From Actinomycetota bacterium (GTDB taxonomy: Bacteria > Actinomycetota > Geothermincolia > Geothermincolales > RBG-13-55-18), in contig JACIXC010000016.1 of NCBI GenBank assembly GCA_014360655.1, positions 1 to 64,000 of the forward strand: a DNA stretch of 64,000 nt. Reading direction: 5' to 3'. This document shows, piece after piece, positions 43,511 to 53,095 of this stretch. Position 1 is the stretch's first letter. Every line of letters starts with the position of its first letter. Position numbers and translations under genes: made by a program. The notes below the pieces were generated by a model. The model did not search any database and had not been told where the DNA came from. It was given only the letters and a program-made list of their open reading frames with translations.

Positions 43511-44831
43511 GAGGATACTAATAATAGGTGCTGGGCCTGCAGGCTTGGGCGCAGGTTTAGCACTACATGATCTCGGCTATGAGAATTGGAAGATATACGA
43601 GAAAGAGGATTATGTCGGCGGGCTTTCTGCGTCCTTCAAGGATGAGAAGGGTTTCACATGGGACCTTGGCGGTCATGTCCTCTTCTCCAATAATGAGGCA
43701 TTCAACACCATCTTCGAGAGAATTATGGATGGTGAGTACATAGAGCACGAGAGGGAGGCATGGATAAGATACAAGGGGAGTTGGGTTCCATATCCTTTCC
43801 AAAATAATTTGAAATACCTCCCCTTACGAGAGCAGCTATCGTGTCTTACGGGTTTGGTTAGAGCGCGGTTCAGGTCAGGGCGAAGACTATCGGCTAACTT
43901 CGAAGAATGGTTGATTAATACATTTGGCAAGGGTATATGTAGCGCTTTCATGCTTCCTTATAATCGTAAGATCTGGTGTTATCCACTGGATAAAATGGGG
44001 TACCAATGGATTACCCAAAGAGTAAGCGTACCGAGTTCATGGCGGCTGGCGAAAAACCTTGCGCTAAGAAAAGACGATATAGATTGGGGGCCTAATAATA
44101 CATTTAAGTTTCCGCTTAAGGAAGGAACGGGTAATATTTTTAAGCGCATGGCAGAAAAGATAATGGTGAATATTGAATTCAGAAAAGAAGTGATTGCTAT
44201 CAGAGCAGGACAAAAGGAGATAACAATTTCAGGAGGCAAGGAGGATAGATACGACCTACTTGTAAATACTATGCCCCTGGATGAGCTTATCTGCGCGCTT
44301 GATGAAAAATCTGCAGCGCTGAGCAATGCGGCAAAAGGTCTCAAGAGTAATCAGGTGACAGTGGTGGGAGTGGGGATCGAAAAGCCAAACCCCGCCACAA
44401 GATGCTGGATGTATTTTCCGGACCCTGCTGTTCCTTTTTACCGCGTGACCAACTTTTCGCATTATTCCCCATTCAACGTGCCTGGAGGCAAAGTTCACAA
44501 ATTCAGTTCGCTCATATGTGAAACATCTCATATGGGTGACAGAAGAGAAGACGAGATAGCGGAAATGACTCTTGCGTCATTACTCTCAGAAGGATTTCTC
44601 GAAAAAGGAGAAGAGCCGCTTTCAATATTTATTAAGACCCTTCCCAAAGCGTACCCAATCCCAACTAAGGACCGCGACTCGAGGCTATCTTCTATTCAAA
44701 CGTATCTCATTAATAACGATATCTATTCAATTGGTAGATTTGGTACCTGGAAATATGAAATAGGGAATATGGACCATGCGGTAACGATGGGTTACATGCT
44801 ATGCAAGAAACTGGTAAACGAGCTAGGGTGA
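43503..44831 (+). CDS. UDP-galactopyranose-mutase-like FAD oxidoreductase
   Basis: A 442-residue flavoprotein with the N-terminal dinucleotide-binding motif IIGAGPAGLGAGLAL, then YEKEDYVGGLSASF and the DLGGHVLF segment seen in Glf-like and amine-oxidase-like enzymes. WVPYPFQNN is characteristic of the UDP-galactopyranose mutase-like group used in sugar ring contraction or related sugar oxidation. Overall length (442) exceeds classical Glf (~380-400), and Glf identity is not proven; a 'protoporphyrinogen oxidase-like' sugar enzyme is the alternative. Context between Wzx and a glycosyltransferase supports a role in making a special sugar for the surface polymer. Confidence 0.7.
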   Translation: MDKRILIIGAGPAGLGAGLALHDLGYENWKIYEKEDYVGGLSASFKDEKGFTWDLGGHVLFSNNEAFNTIFERIMDGEYIEHEREAWIRYKGSWVPYPFQNNLKYLPLREQLSCLTGLVRARFRSGRRLSANFEEWLINTFGKGICSAFMLPYNRKIWCYPLDKMGYQWITQRVSVPSSWRLAKNLALRKDDIDWGPNNTFKFPLKEGTGNIFKRMAEKIMVNIEFRKEVIAIRAGQKEITISGGKEDRYDLLVNTMPLDELICALDEKSAALSNAAKGLKSNQVTVVGVGIEKPNPATRCWMYFPDPAVPFYRVTNFSHYSPFNVPGGKVHKFSSLICETSHMGDRREDEIAEMTLASLLSEGFLEKGEEPLSIFIKTLPKAYPIPTKDRDSRLSSIQTYLINNDIYSIGRFGTWKYEIGNMDHAVTMGYMLCKKLVNELG

Positions 44832-44837
44832 TGGAAC

Positions 44838-45782
44838 ATGGCGTTTCCGCTTGTAAGCATCATCATTCCAAATTGGAATGGAGCCGATCATCTTAAAGGT
44901 TTATTAAAATCATTATCAGAACTAAATTATCCAAAGGAATCAATGGAAATAATTATTGTCGATAATGGTTCTTGTGATAGATCTCAGGAGATAATAAAGA
45001 ATGAATATCAAATTATGCAACCACAAGGATGGCATGCACTGAAATTGATAGAAAATAAGAGAAATCAAGGTGCCCCAGCAGCTTACAACCAAGCAATAAA
45101 TGCAAGCGCACCGTATTGTGAGTTCTTTCTAAAATTAGATAATGACATATTGATTGAAAGAAATTGCTTAAGGGCTATGGTAAATGAGATGGCATTAGAC
45201 GAAAGGATAGGTGCTATCGGGCCAAAGATATACTATTTCAATGATAGAATTCGACTAAATTTTGCAGGAGGGAAATTAAACAAGTTGACATGCAATACCA
45301 AACATATTGGATGTGGCGAAATCGACAGGGGTCAATATGATGAGAAGTGTGAAGTAGATTTTTTAACAGGGTGTGTAACCCTGATATCAAGATTATGCGT
45401 GGAAGATGTAGGTATGTTCGACGAAAAATATTATTGGTACTATGACGAATTGGATTTTCTATATAGAGCAAAGAGAAGAGGTTGGAAATTATTGTATTTA
45501 CCAATCAAGGGGGCTTGGCATAAAATTGAGAACAGAAAGAAGCAAGTATCGCTGCTTGGTTCATACTATTTTACTAGGAACAGGCTTTACTTTGCGTGGA
45601 AAAACTGTCGCCCCTTTTTCATCGCGGTGTTTGTTACATCTTTTCGATATGCTATATTGCCACATTTATTAAAAATGAGATGGGATTACTTGAGAATGAA
45701 CATCATTGGATATAGTGACTTTTTCAAAGGAAGGATGGGGGAAAAGTTAGAGCTGGCCCGGAAAAACTGGACAGCCCCTTAA
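44838..45782 (+). CDS. Family 2 glycosyltransferase, 3' end replaced by an IS
   Basis: A 314-residue GT2 enzyme. VSIIIPNWNGADHLKGLLKSL opens the nucleotide-binding half, VDNGSCDRS follows, and the metal-binding DxD is seen as LDNDI at ~98-102. EVDFLTGCVTLISR and WYYDELDFLYRAKRRGW are typical of rhamnosyltransferase-like GT2 proteins, so it probably adds a sugar to the lipid-linked repeat. The IS3-type element starting near 45,754 lies inside the coding end, so about the last 9 codons (ARKNWTAP) come from IS DNA. The gene is likely still functional because the catalytic region is complete. GAGGTGATGGAAC-like sequence precedes ATG 44838. Confidence 0.8.
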   Translation: MAFPLVSIIIPNWNGADHLKGLLKSLSELNYPKESMEIIIVDNGSCDRSQEIIKNEYQIMQPQGWHALKLIENKRNQGAPAAYNQAINASAPYCEFFLKLDNDILIERNCLRAMVNEMALDERIGAIGPKIYYFNDRIRLNFAGGKLNKLTCNTKHIGCGEIDRGQYDEKCEVDFLTGCVTLISRLCVEDVGMFDEKYYWYYDELDFLYRAKRRGWKLLYLPIKGAWHKIENRKKQVSLLGSYYFTRNRLYFAWKNCRPFFIAVFVTSFRYAILPHLLKMRWDYLRMNIIGYSDFFKGRMGEKLELARKNWTAP

Positions 45783-46396
45783 GTGGTAAACTGCTCCCGA
45801 GAGACGAAAGGAGCAGTGAGATGGCGAAGAGACCGAGGAGGAACCACACACCGGCCTTCAAGGCCAAGGTGGCGCTGGAGGCGGTCAAGGAGGAAAAGAC
45901 CGTAGTGGAGATCGCCGAGATCTACGACGTCCACCCCAACCAGGTCACGAAGTGGAAGAAGCAGCTTTTGGAGAGGGCCTCCGAGGCCTTCGAGAAGGAG
46001 AGGCCCCAGGAGGAGGGCCCCAGCGTGCGTGAGCTAAACGCCAAGATCGGTCAGCTGGTGATGGAGAACGATTTTTTAGCAAGTGCGCTCGGGAAGCTTC
46101 ACGGGACGAGCGCAAAAAGATGATCGCGCCCGAGCATCCCCTGCCACTCGCCCGGCAGTGCCGCCTGCTCGAGCTTGCAAGGTCCACCTTCTACTACAAG
46201 AAGAAACCGCTTCCGGAGCGTGACCTCAAGATGATGAGACACATAGACGAGATCCACCTGGCCTGGCCCTTCTACGGCAGCCGCAGGATAATGCACGAAC
46301 TGCGTGGGCGGGGATACAGAGTGGGCCGGGGCCACGTCTCCCGGCTCATGAAGATCATGGGCATACATGCCATCTACCGCCGGTCCCGCACTGGAC
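45754..46396 (+). mobile_element. IS3-family element A, 3' part lost
   Basis: The left end TGGCCCGGAAAAACTGGACA begins at about 45754. orfA (45821-46123) is intact, with 100 residues and a helix-turn-helix (VVEIAEIYDVHPNQVTKWKKQ). orfB starts at ATG 46120, overlapping the orfA stop as ATGA. It is cut at 46396-46397 by element B, after the integrase N-terminal part (YGSRRIMHEL, RLMKIMGIHAIY). The catalytic DDE core is missing, so the element is dead. Confidence 0.85.
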
Positions 46397-46418
46397 TTGC
46401 CCCATTTCTGTTGACACC

Positions 46419-47318
46419 TCAACTTGTGGCAGCGGTCATCTCCGCTGCCTCCTCCGTTTCCCTAAGCATTCTTTCATACTCTGCTGGGCTCTTGTAGCCC
46501 AAGGCTGAATGCCTCCTCTTAGGGTTGTAGAAACCCTCGATGTACCGGAAGACGGCAAGTCTCGCCTCATCCCTGGTTTTGAACCGGTAGCGGTGGATGA
46601 GCTCCGTCTTCAAGGTGGCAATGAAGCTCTCCGCCGCTGCGTTGTCGTACGGGTCACCCCTACTTCCCATGGAGGGGATGATTCCCGATGAGCGCAGCGT
46701 CTTTCCGAAGGCCAGGGACCCGTACTGGCTTCCCCGGTCGGAATGGTGGACGGTGCCCTGAAGGGGCCCTCTCAAGGTCACCGCCATCCCCAGGGCGTCT
46801 ATGACCAGGTTTGAGGAGAGGTCGTTCCTCATCGACCAACCGCAGCACCTGCGCGTACACACATCGACGATCAAGGCCAGGTAGAGCCAGCCCTCCCAGG
46901 TGGGGATGTAGGTGATGTCCGCCACCCAGAGCTCATCCGGGCGAGAGGCGGAAAAGTCCCTCTTCACCAGGTCGGGGGCTGGAGGAAGATCCGAGACTTC
47001 CCTTCCGGCCCTCCCTTTCTTCCTTCGGGACACCCCCTCTATCTGGAGCTCCTTCATCAGGCGGGCCACCCTCTTCCTGCCCACCCGTATGCCGTGGGCC
47101 TGGGCGAGCTCGGCGTGGATACGGGGAGCGCCATAGGTGCCAAAGGAGGAGGCGTGGATCTCCGCAATGAGAGCCATAAGCTCCTCGTCCTCGGTTTTTC
47201 GCCTCGAGGCCTTCCTCTTCTTCGAGGCGTAGTAGCTGGCGCGCGACACACCAAGCACGCTGGCCAGGCGGGAGACCGAATGGTGCGTCTTCTCTTCGTC
47301 GATCAGGGAAAACTTCAT
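46419..47318 (-). CDS. IS3-family transposase orfB (element B)
   Basis: A 299-residue integrase-core transposase with an N-terminal HTH_21-like region ([26 protein letters not shown]) and the DDE residues in order: VADITYIP (Asp), [11 protein letters not shown] (Asp) and [12 protein letters not shown] (Glu). It ends with [19 protein letters not shown], the usual C-terminal signature. Its start overlaps the orfA stop by 4 nt. Intact by eye, so the element may be active. Confidence 0.9.
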   Translation of the reverse strand: MKFSLIDEEKTHHSVSRLASVLGVSRASYYASKKRKASRRKTEDEELMALIAEIHASSFGTYGAPRIHAELAQAHGIRVGRKRVARLMKELQIEGVSRRKKGRAGREVSDLPPAPDLVKRDFSASRPDELWVADITYIPTWEGWLYLALIVDVCTRRCCGWSMRNDLSSNLVIDALGMAVTLRGPLQGTVHHSDRGSQYGSLAFGKTLRSSGIIPSMGSRGDPYDNAAAESFIATLKTELIHRYRFKTRDEARLAVFRYIEGFYNPKRRHSALGYKSPAEYERMLRETEEAAEMTAATS

Positions 47319-47608
47319 CGCCGCTGATCCGTCTCCCGGGCGAAGAAAAGCGCGGCCTTTCTCAGGATTTCCTTCTCTTCCTTGAGGATCCTGTTCTCCC
47401 GGCGCAGGCGGTTGAGTTCCTCTCGTTCCTCGGTGGTGAGCCCTTCTGCCTTGCCCTCGTCGATGTCCGCCTGGCGTACCCAGCGGGCCAGGGTCCAGTC
47501 GGATACGCCGATCTCCCGGGCCGTATCGGCGAGGGTCCTTCCGCCCATGCGGTAAAGCCTCACCGCCTCGGCCCGGAACTCCGGTGGGTAGGGTTTTCCT
47601 TGTGCCAT
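47315..47608 (-). CDS. IS3-family transposase orfA (element B)
   Basis: A 97-residue helix-turn-helix protein from ATG 47608, which has a GGAGAG site. [34 protein letters not shown] is the DNA-binding part and a Leu-zipper-like coiled coil ([21 protein letters not shown]) follows. It is the DNA-binding partner of the orfB product and ends in a 4-nt overlap with it. Confidence 0.88.
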   Translation of the reverse strand: MAQGKPYPPEFRAEAVRLYRMGGRTLADTAREIGVSDWTLARWVRQADIDEGKAEGLTTEEREELNRLRRENRILKEEKEILRKAALFFARETDQRR

Positions 47609-47673
47609 GCTCTCTCCTTTCTCGAGGGACCCATTATCCCTCAATCCAGGGTGTCAACGAAAGCGGGTCAACT

Positions 47674-47910
47674 CCACAGAGGGTTGTGGGAAGGTGGCGC
47701 TCCCTCCTCCCCGAGGCCTGCTCCGTGCTTTCCTGTGGCCTGGAGGACACGCTGACCTTCTACTCCTATCCCAGGAAGCACTGGCGCCACATCCGTTCCA
47801 ATAATCCCTTGGAGAGGCTCTTCCGCGAGGTGCGCAGGCGCTCCCGGGTGGTGGGGGTCTTTCCCGACCTCACCTCCTGTCTCATGCTCGCAGCGGCCAG
47901 GCTGAAATGA
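47674..47910 (+). pseudogene. IS256-family (mutator) transposase C-terminal fragment
   Basis: An open frame with about 75 residues matching the end of mutator-type transposases: FYSYPRKHWRHIRSNNPLERLFREVRRRSRVVGVFPD followed by LMLAAARLK. The catalytic N-terminal part is missing; DNA to the left belongs to IS3 elements A and B. It is a remnant caught between insertions. Confidence 0.8.
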
Positions 47911-47983
47911 ACCGAGCTGTCAATGGCGGGATAAAATTGTACAGGTTCTGGCGGTTTAATTTTGTACATAGCGAAGCAAGCAT

Positions 47984-48736
47984 TTAGCCTTTCTCGACCC
48001 CCTTGCCCTTTGCTTTGGAACCCTTGACCTTATCCTTCAGGCGGAATGAGTCACCTTTCAGGTTGAGCACGTGGCAATGGTGCAGAAAACGGTCCAGGAG
48101 GGCAGCGGCAAGGGTGACATCTGACAGGTACTCTCCCCATTCCCCGACCCCCTTGTTGGAGGTGATGATGACGGATCCACGCTCGTATCTCGCTGAGATC
48201 ACCTGGAAGAAGAGGTGGGCCTCCGCCGGCCCCATGGGTAGGTAACCCACCTCGTCGATGATGAGCAGCGAACAGCCCACGTAGACCCGCAGGGACTTGG
48301 GAGAGGAGGAGGTGCGGGAAAGGCGCTTGATCATCTCCTCCAAGGTGGTGAAGTAGACCTTGTGGCCGGAGCGCGCCGCCTCCACGCCTATGGCCACCGC
48401 CAGATGCGACTTGCCGATCCCGGGCGGGCCTAAAAGGAGCAGGTTCTCGTGGTTCTTTACGAAGCGCAGGCTGCAGAGCTCCGCCACCACCTTGGGGTCG
48501 AGATCGGGCAGATGGGTGAAGTCGAAACTCTCCAGGGTCTTTACCTGCGGGAAGCGGGCCAGGCGCATGAGCATGGTCTCCCTCTTGGTGGCGCGATCGG
48601 CGAGCTCCAGTTTGAGCATACTGGCCAGGAAATCGACGTAGGAGAGCTTCTTGCGGGTGGCCTCGAGCACCAGTTCGTCTAAGGCCCGGGCGGTGGCATG
48701 CAGGCCGATGGCCTCGAGGTCATCTACTATCTCCAC
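47984..48736 (-). CDS. istB: IS21 helper ATPase IstB
   Basis: A 250-residue AAA+ protein with Walker A GPPGIGKSH, Walker B LLIIDEVGYLP and a sensor region ITSNKGVGEWGEY, the pattern of IstB. It assists IstA in target choice and strand transfer. It overlaps istA by 17 nt. Intact by eye. Confidence 0.93.
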   Translation of the reverse strand: MEIVDDLEAIGLHATARALDELVLEATRKKLSYVDFLASMLKLELADRATKRETMLMRLARFPQVKTLESFDFTHLPDLDPKVVAELCSLRFVKNHENLLLLGPPGIGKSHLAVAIGVEAARSGHKVYFTTLEEMIKRLSRTSSSPKSLRVYVGCSLLIIDEVGYLPMGPAEAHLFFQVISARYERGSVIITSNKGVGEWGEYLSDVTLAAALLDRFLHHCHVLNLKGDSFRLKDKVKGSKAKGKGVEKG

Positions 48737-49958
48737 TGGCCACCTCCTCGTAGACGGAGAGGTCGCGTTTCTCCACCACGTAGGGAGAGAGCCCCATCTC
48801 CTCGAGCCGTACCAGCGTCTCTAGGGCCTGCTCGGCCCCGGGCACTCCCTGCCAGTGGTCCGGGTTGAGGAGCCGGGCGCCCTCGCCCTTGGGCCTCCTC
48901 GCATAGGAGGCTAGAAGGGCTCCCCGGGTCGAGTAGATGATCACTTCCTGTGGGGTTGCGCGCAGCCTCACCTCCCTTCCGGCGAAGGCCGCCGGGGCCG
49001 AGTAGAGATTGCCTTCGAAGGAGACGAAACAGTCCCGGGAGACGCATCTGCGGTGGCTTACCGCGTAGGCGAAGGGCTCCGAGGGGAGCGGCAGCAGATA
49101 GGGGCGCTCAAGCTCCAGGCGCTCCGCCGGCGCCATGCCGGTGGTGGCATGGGTGCGGGCGTTGTAGGAGGCGTCGAAGCAGGAGAGCTCGTGCTCCAGG
49201 TGCTCGAGGTCCAGGAAGGTATGGGCGTAGAGGAAGGTCTTAACCCCGCCAATGGGCCGCTCCACCTTGCCCTTGGTCTGGGCTCGGTAGGGCCAGCAAG
49301 CCCGGGTGCTGGTGCCGTAGTGGGCGCAGAAGCGCAGCCACTCGTCGGCGATCACCGCATCCTCGCCAGGGCGACGCGGCTTCACCACCACCGGCTTCTG
49401 GTTATCTAGGAGAACTTCCTGGGGTATGCCGTCCGCGGAGGAGAAGGCGTCGGCGAGCCCCGCTATGAGCGACTGCCTGGTCTCATCGGGGGTCACCAGC
49501 GTCTTGCGCCAGCGGGAGAAGCCGAGCAGGTAAACCAGCAGGATCACGGGGGATCTGCCGGAGAGGAAGGATACCTTGGCCTCACCGAAATCGACCTGGG
49601 CCTGGTAGCCGGGCAGGGTCTCGAAGCGGACGGTGGCTATCCGGGCCAGCTCCTCCCGCCGGAAGCGCACGTAGTCCTTGACGATGGTGTAGCCGCCCTC
49701 GTAGCCCAGGGGCTTGAGCCGCTCGTAGATGATGGTGGATCTCATCTTGGGCCGCATCTCCAGCCAGCTGTCTATGACCATCTTGAAGGCATCCAGCTTG
49801 GAGCCTCGTTCTCTTCCCTTTGCCTGGGGAGGCTCCTCTTCCTCGCAGAGCCTCTTGGCGGTCCTTCTGTCTATCCCCAGAAGCTCCCCTATCTCCACGT
49901 AGCTCATCCCTTGAGCGCGCAGACTCTTGGCGTCCATCCAGGTCTTCTCCCGGTACAT
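48720..49958 (-). CDS. istA: IS21 transposase IstA
   Basis: About 412 residues from ATG 49958, preceded by AGGAGGGG. The N-terminal helix-turn-helix (MSYVEIGELLGIDRRTAKRL) is followed by the integrase core with YQAQVDFGEAKV (first Asp) and LLDNQKPVV (second Asp). The THATTGMAPAERLELE region comes next, with a beta-rich C-terminal domain last. The frame could be extended to 50036, but the extension reads through the IS end. Confidence 0.92.
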   Translation of the reverse strand: MYREKTWMDAKSLRAQGMSYVEIGELLGIDRRTAKRLCEEEEPPQAKGRERGSKLDAFKMVIDSWLEMRPKMRSTIIYERLKPLGYEGGYTIVKDYVRFRREELARIATVRFETLPGYQAQVDFGEAKVSFLSGRSPVILLVYLLGFSRWRKTLVTPDETRQSLIAGLADAFSSADGIPQEVLLDNQKPVVVKPRRPGEDAVIADEWLRFCAHYGTSTRACWPYRAQTKGKVERPIGGVKTFLYAHTFLDLEHLEHELSCFDASYNARTHATTGMAPAERLELERPYLLPLPSEPFAYAVSHRRCVSRDCFVSFEGNLYSAPAAFAGREVRLRATPQEVIIYSTRGALLASYARRPKGEGARLLNPDHWQGVPGAEQALETLVRLEEMGLSPYVVEKRDLSVYEEVASGDSR

Positions 49959-50080
49959 AGAACCCCTCCTTTCTTTTAAAAGAGGGATTCTTCCTGTCTC
50001 TGTCGTTGTCCTACTGGCTTGGATTGCTATGTACATTTTTATTCCGCCATAACGTGTACATTTTTACACCGCCGTGGACA

Positions 50081-50302
50081 CAAGCAGAGGCGCTGGGAGA
50101 AGAAGCGTTACATGGACATAGACCTTCTGCTCGAGGACCTCGTACAGAAATCGAAGGGGGTGAAAACGACAGGAGCATGAACCACGTGAGGGAGCCATGG
50201 CATATTATGGATTTACACACTTTTGGTTGCACTAACCACTGGCAAGAGAGTACCACGGGAGGCTGCTTATCATGGAATCAATCTTTTATACGCTACCGGT
50301 CG
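50081..50302. other. IS-flanking remnant DNA without a recognisable gene
   Basis: From 50082 a plus-strand frame reads KQRRWEKKRYMDIDLLLEDL and ends at a TGA near 50180, possibly the tail of a lost gene or transposase. I cannot assign it. The rest of the interval holds nothing I can support. Confidence 0.35.
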
Positions 50303-51538
50303 TTATCCAGTTTCTTCTTGCATTTTACAGATAGCTTCATTTATTAATCTTGTCCATTTCTTAAATACATCATTTTCATTGAAAAAAGATCTCACTAGTT
50401 TTTGGGCCTCATTTCCAATATTTTGCCTATAATCATCATTTTTCATTAGATTAATAATTGAATGCAAGAATTCCTTCTTATTATTAGCAATAACGCAATG
50501 CTTTCCATTTATAATTGGTAACGAGTCAAACACTGCATTTCTTCCAATAGTTGCCTTTCCTAATGTCATTGCAGCAATAACTCTATTTTGTATTCCCGTT
50601 GCTGTGTAATCTGGAATTACAACAATATCAGAATTCGAAATCGATTTAAGATAATCTTCTACCCATGGATAGTAGAAAATGCTATTACTTGAAGCTACCT
50701 TATTTTCGATATATCGATTTATCGATCGCTTGCCTGGTTTTCCTATTATTATCAATTTTACATTTGGGTTAATATTTTTAATTTTTTCATAAATTTTGCT
50801 AATAAACCATCTAGTTCCCTTTGCAATACTTTCTATTCCTAAATTCCCTAAAAGGTATATAAAGAAACAATTTGTCTCTCGTTTAGATGGTGTATCGAAA
50901 TTTGTTATATGAGATGGTGCGGCAATCGGTATAACTCTTAGATGTAAATTTTCATCAAGCACGAAATAATACTTCGCGTCTTTTTCTGAAACAACATGAA
51001 TATATGATGCGAGTCTTAAATATTGTTTTTCAAAAGATCTTATACGGTTTGAATTATAATAATAAATTAGTTTTCTAATGATATTTTTAGTAGTGCTTCC
51101 TTTTAATTTATAAGAGAGAGATATTGCATCCTTTGTTGATAGTATTACCGGAGCTTTTATGGTTTTAAGATATATAGCCACAGGAAGTCCGTCTAGAAAT
51201 ACAAGGTCATATTTATATTTATCTATGATGTCTTCTATGTGTTTAATATAATTGCTATTATGCCATCTTGCTAGAAATAGAGGTTTTCCCTTTAATATGC
51301 ATATGATTCGATGGAAATTAAGCTTGAAGCCCGAATTCTTTCCTAATATTGCTATGGTAAAGACATTTGGTATGCTCGAAAGGTAGTTTTTCGTATTTTC
51401 AACAATTTCCCTGTTAGTAAATCCTATTATGTGACATTCATAATACTGTGATAAATATCTCAATAACCTATCCATCTGGTAATTCGGGCCATTATTTAAT
51501 GGAAAAGGTAGATCTGAAAGAATCATCAGAATTCTCAT
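50303..51538 (-). CDS. Family 4 glycosyltransferase
   Basis: About 411 residues from ATG 51538, with GAGG upstream; the longer 51607 frame reaches into foreign flanking DNA. The N-terminal half starts MRILMILSDLPFPLNNGPNYQ, a GT-B opening. The C-terminal half holds the second nucleotide-binding fold: FIYLLGNLGIESIAKGTRWFISK, KLIIIGKPG and VVIPDYTATGIQNRVIAAMTLGKATIG, matching the GT4 donor-binding EX7E-type region with Thr/Gly in place of the usual acidic residue. It should transfer a sugar in repeat-unit synthesis; donor unknown. Strongly AT-rich coding, oriented against its neighbours, and bounded by IS DNA on both sides. Confidence 0.72.
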   Translation of the reverse strand: MRILMILSDLPFPLNNGPNYQMDRLLRYLSQYYECHIIGFTNREIVENTKNYLSSIPNVFTIAILGKNSGFKLNFHRIICILKGKPLFLARWHNSNYIKHIEDIIDKYKYDLVFLDGLPVAIYLKTIKAPVILSTKDAISLSYKLKGSTTKNIIRKLIYYYNSNRIRSFEKQYLRLASYIHVVSEKDAKYYFVLDENLHLRVIPIAAPSHITNFDTPSKRETNCFFIYLLGNLGIESIAKGTRWFISKIYEKIKNINPNVKLIIIGKPGKRSINRYIENKVASSNSIFYYPWVEDYLKSISNSDIVVIPDYTATGIQNRVIAAMTLGKATIGRNAVFDSLPIINGKHCVIANNKKEFLHSIINLMKNDDYRQNIGNEAQKLVRSFFNENDVFKKWTRLINEAICKMQEETG

Positions 51539-51655
51539 AGATGGCCTCAAATCTGACCAAGCTCCGTCAAGTGGTGCATTAAGCCCCATCATGCCATCCC
51601 CCTTCATGATGACAACCTAGATAGCATAGTCGGCTGCTGGCGTGAGTGTCTACAC

Positions 51656-52875
51656 CTACTTCTCTGCTATCTCGATAGCGTTCCAGTCGATCCTCTTCAT
51701 CCTAGCTTTGGCGAACAATTCCAGGCTCATGTACCTACAGCAGACCGGCCACTTTTCGTGCTGCTCGGCCAGGAAGGCTCCGACCAAGCGCATCACCAAC
51801 GCCCGGTTGGGGAAGATGCCCAACACATCTGTGCGTCTACGCACATCGCGGTTGAGACGCTTACGCGGGCCTGTGGACCAGATATTAAGCCAGTGTGCCC
51901 TGGGATAGGTGGCGAAGGCAAGGTTATCGTCGCGGGCCTCGGCGAGCATCTCCGCCGCCTCTGGGGAGCGGGTCTCGAGATGCTCCACCGCCGCGGCGTG
52001 CTGGCCGAAAACACTCTTTTTATCGGGCGGGGCGAAGATAGTGCGCACGCAGGTGGCCACCAGGTCATGGGAGGCCTTAGGGATTCTGCAAAGGAGGTTG
52101 CGGGCAAAGTGGGTGCGGCACCTCTTTAAGGAAGCGCTCGGCAGGCAAGATGCGATGGCGTACTTGAGGCCGGGGTGGGCGTCAGAGATGACCAAAGACA
52201 CCCCGGAGAGCTCGCGGGACAGGAGACCCCTGAGGAACGCCGTCCAGCCCGCTCCGTCCTCTGTGGTTATGGAATCTACCCCACACACCTCGCGGCGGCC
52301 GTCCGAGTTGACGCAGGTGGCGATAACACAGGATACGTTCATCACCCTGCTGCCTTCTTTAACCTTATGAGTGAACGCATCGAGCCAGAGATAGGTGTAG
52401 GGTCCGCCGTCGAGGGAGGGGAGCGGAAGGAGGCCACCATCTCGTCTAAGCTCTTGGTCATGCGGAAGATCTGGGAGCGGGAGATGCCCTCGATCACTAG
52501 GGCCTTTGTGAGCACCTCCGCCCTACGGGTGGAGACCCCGGTTAGGTAGGAGTCGGCCACCACGTTCGCCAGTGTCTGCTCCGCCCGCCTTCCGGGCTCA
52601 AGCAGCCAAGCGGGGTAGTAGGAGCCTTGCCTGAGTTCAGGGATTTCAAGGTCGATGGACTCCACCCTCATGTTCCAGGGCCGCTGGCGGTGTCCGTTCC
52701 TGGAATTCACACGCTCCTCCGAGCTCTCCCGGTACACCATCCCGCAGATGGCGGCTACTTCAGCGCTCATGAGCATGCCTGCCATCGACCTCATAATCTC
52801 TCGCAGAAGATCCACGTCTGCCTCCTCCAACTGCTTGCGCAACCACTCTACAGGGTCCATGGTAGGGTTGGCCAT
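51656..52875 (-). pseudogene. IS256-family transposase, frameshifted
   Basis: Two overlapping frames (52,342-52,875 and 51,656-52,345) together make one mutator-type transposase of about 400 residues. The N-terminal part has VNSRNGHRQRPW and IPELRQGSYYP; the C-terminal part has VISDAHPGLKYAI and RTDVLGIFPN. The first catalytic Asp (LWLDAFT) is in the second frame upstream of its first ATG, so the shift lies near 52,430. The position of the usual catalytic Glu reads Asp (LNRDVRRRT). Inactive in all likelihood. The interval 52,876-53,095 holds no gene. Confidence 0.85.
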
Positions 52876-53095
52876 CGTTCTTCTCCTTTTTCTCGGTTAC
52901 TCCTTTGAGAAAAGAATGGCACGGTGGTCGCTCTGTCTCCAGGGAGTTTCCGTGAGGGCGCGGCCGGGTAATTCCGTTCCGCCTCGGCTCCACTCCATTC
53001 CCTGGCCTTCCTTCCCTTTCTTCATACACCACTAGAAGGGACTCTAACCCCAAATCTTTCAATAATTATTGTGTGCCGAGTTTCTACGTAATGAT

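Larger units (their letters stand above)
46398..47670 (-). mobile_element. IS3-family element B, apparently complete
   Basis: A 1,273-bp element read on the minus strand. Its inverted ends are TGCCCCATTTCTGTTGACACC (left) and, on the minus strand, TGACCCGCTTTCGTTGACACC (right). It is flanked by a 3-bp ACT on both sides (46395-46397 and 47671-47673), a length typical of IS3 target duplications. It carries orfA and orfB. A degenerate relative of exactly the same length lies at 55,055-56,327. Confidence 0.85.
47918..50080 (-). mobile_element. IS21-family element
   Basis: About 2,163 bp with long imperfect inverted ends (~50 bp). Both begin TGTC and contain GGCGG, TAAAA and two TGTACA sites (47918-47970 and 50028-50080), the multiple end-repeat layout typical of IS21. 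It carries istA and istB in the usual order on the minus strand. Target duplication could not be recognised. Confidence 0.88.

Noticed and set aside
52342-52440. Programmed frameshift in the IS256-type transposase
   Set aside because: IS256-family elements are not known to use one, there is no slippery run with a structure, and the catalytic Glu position is also altered, so decay is more likely.
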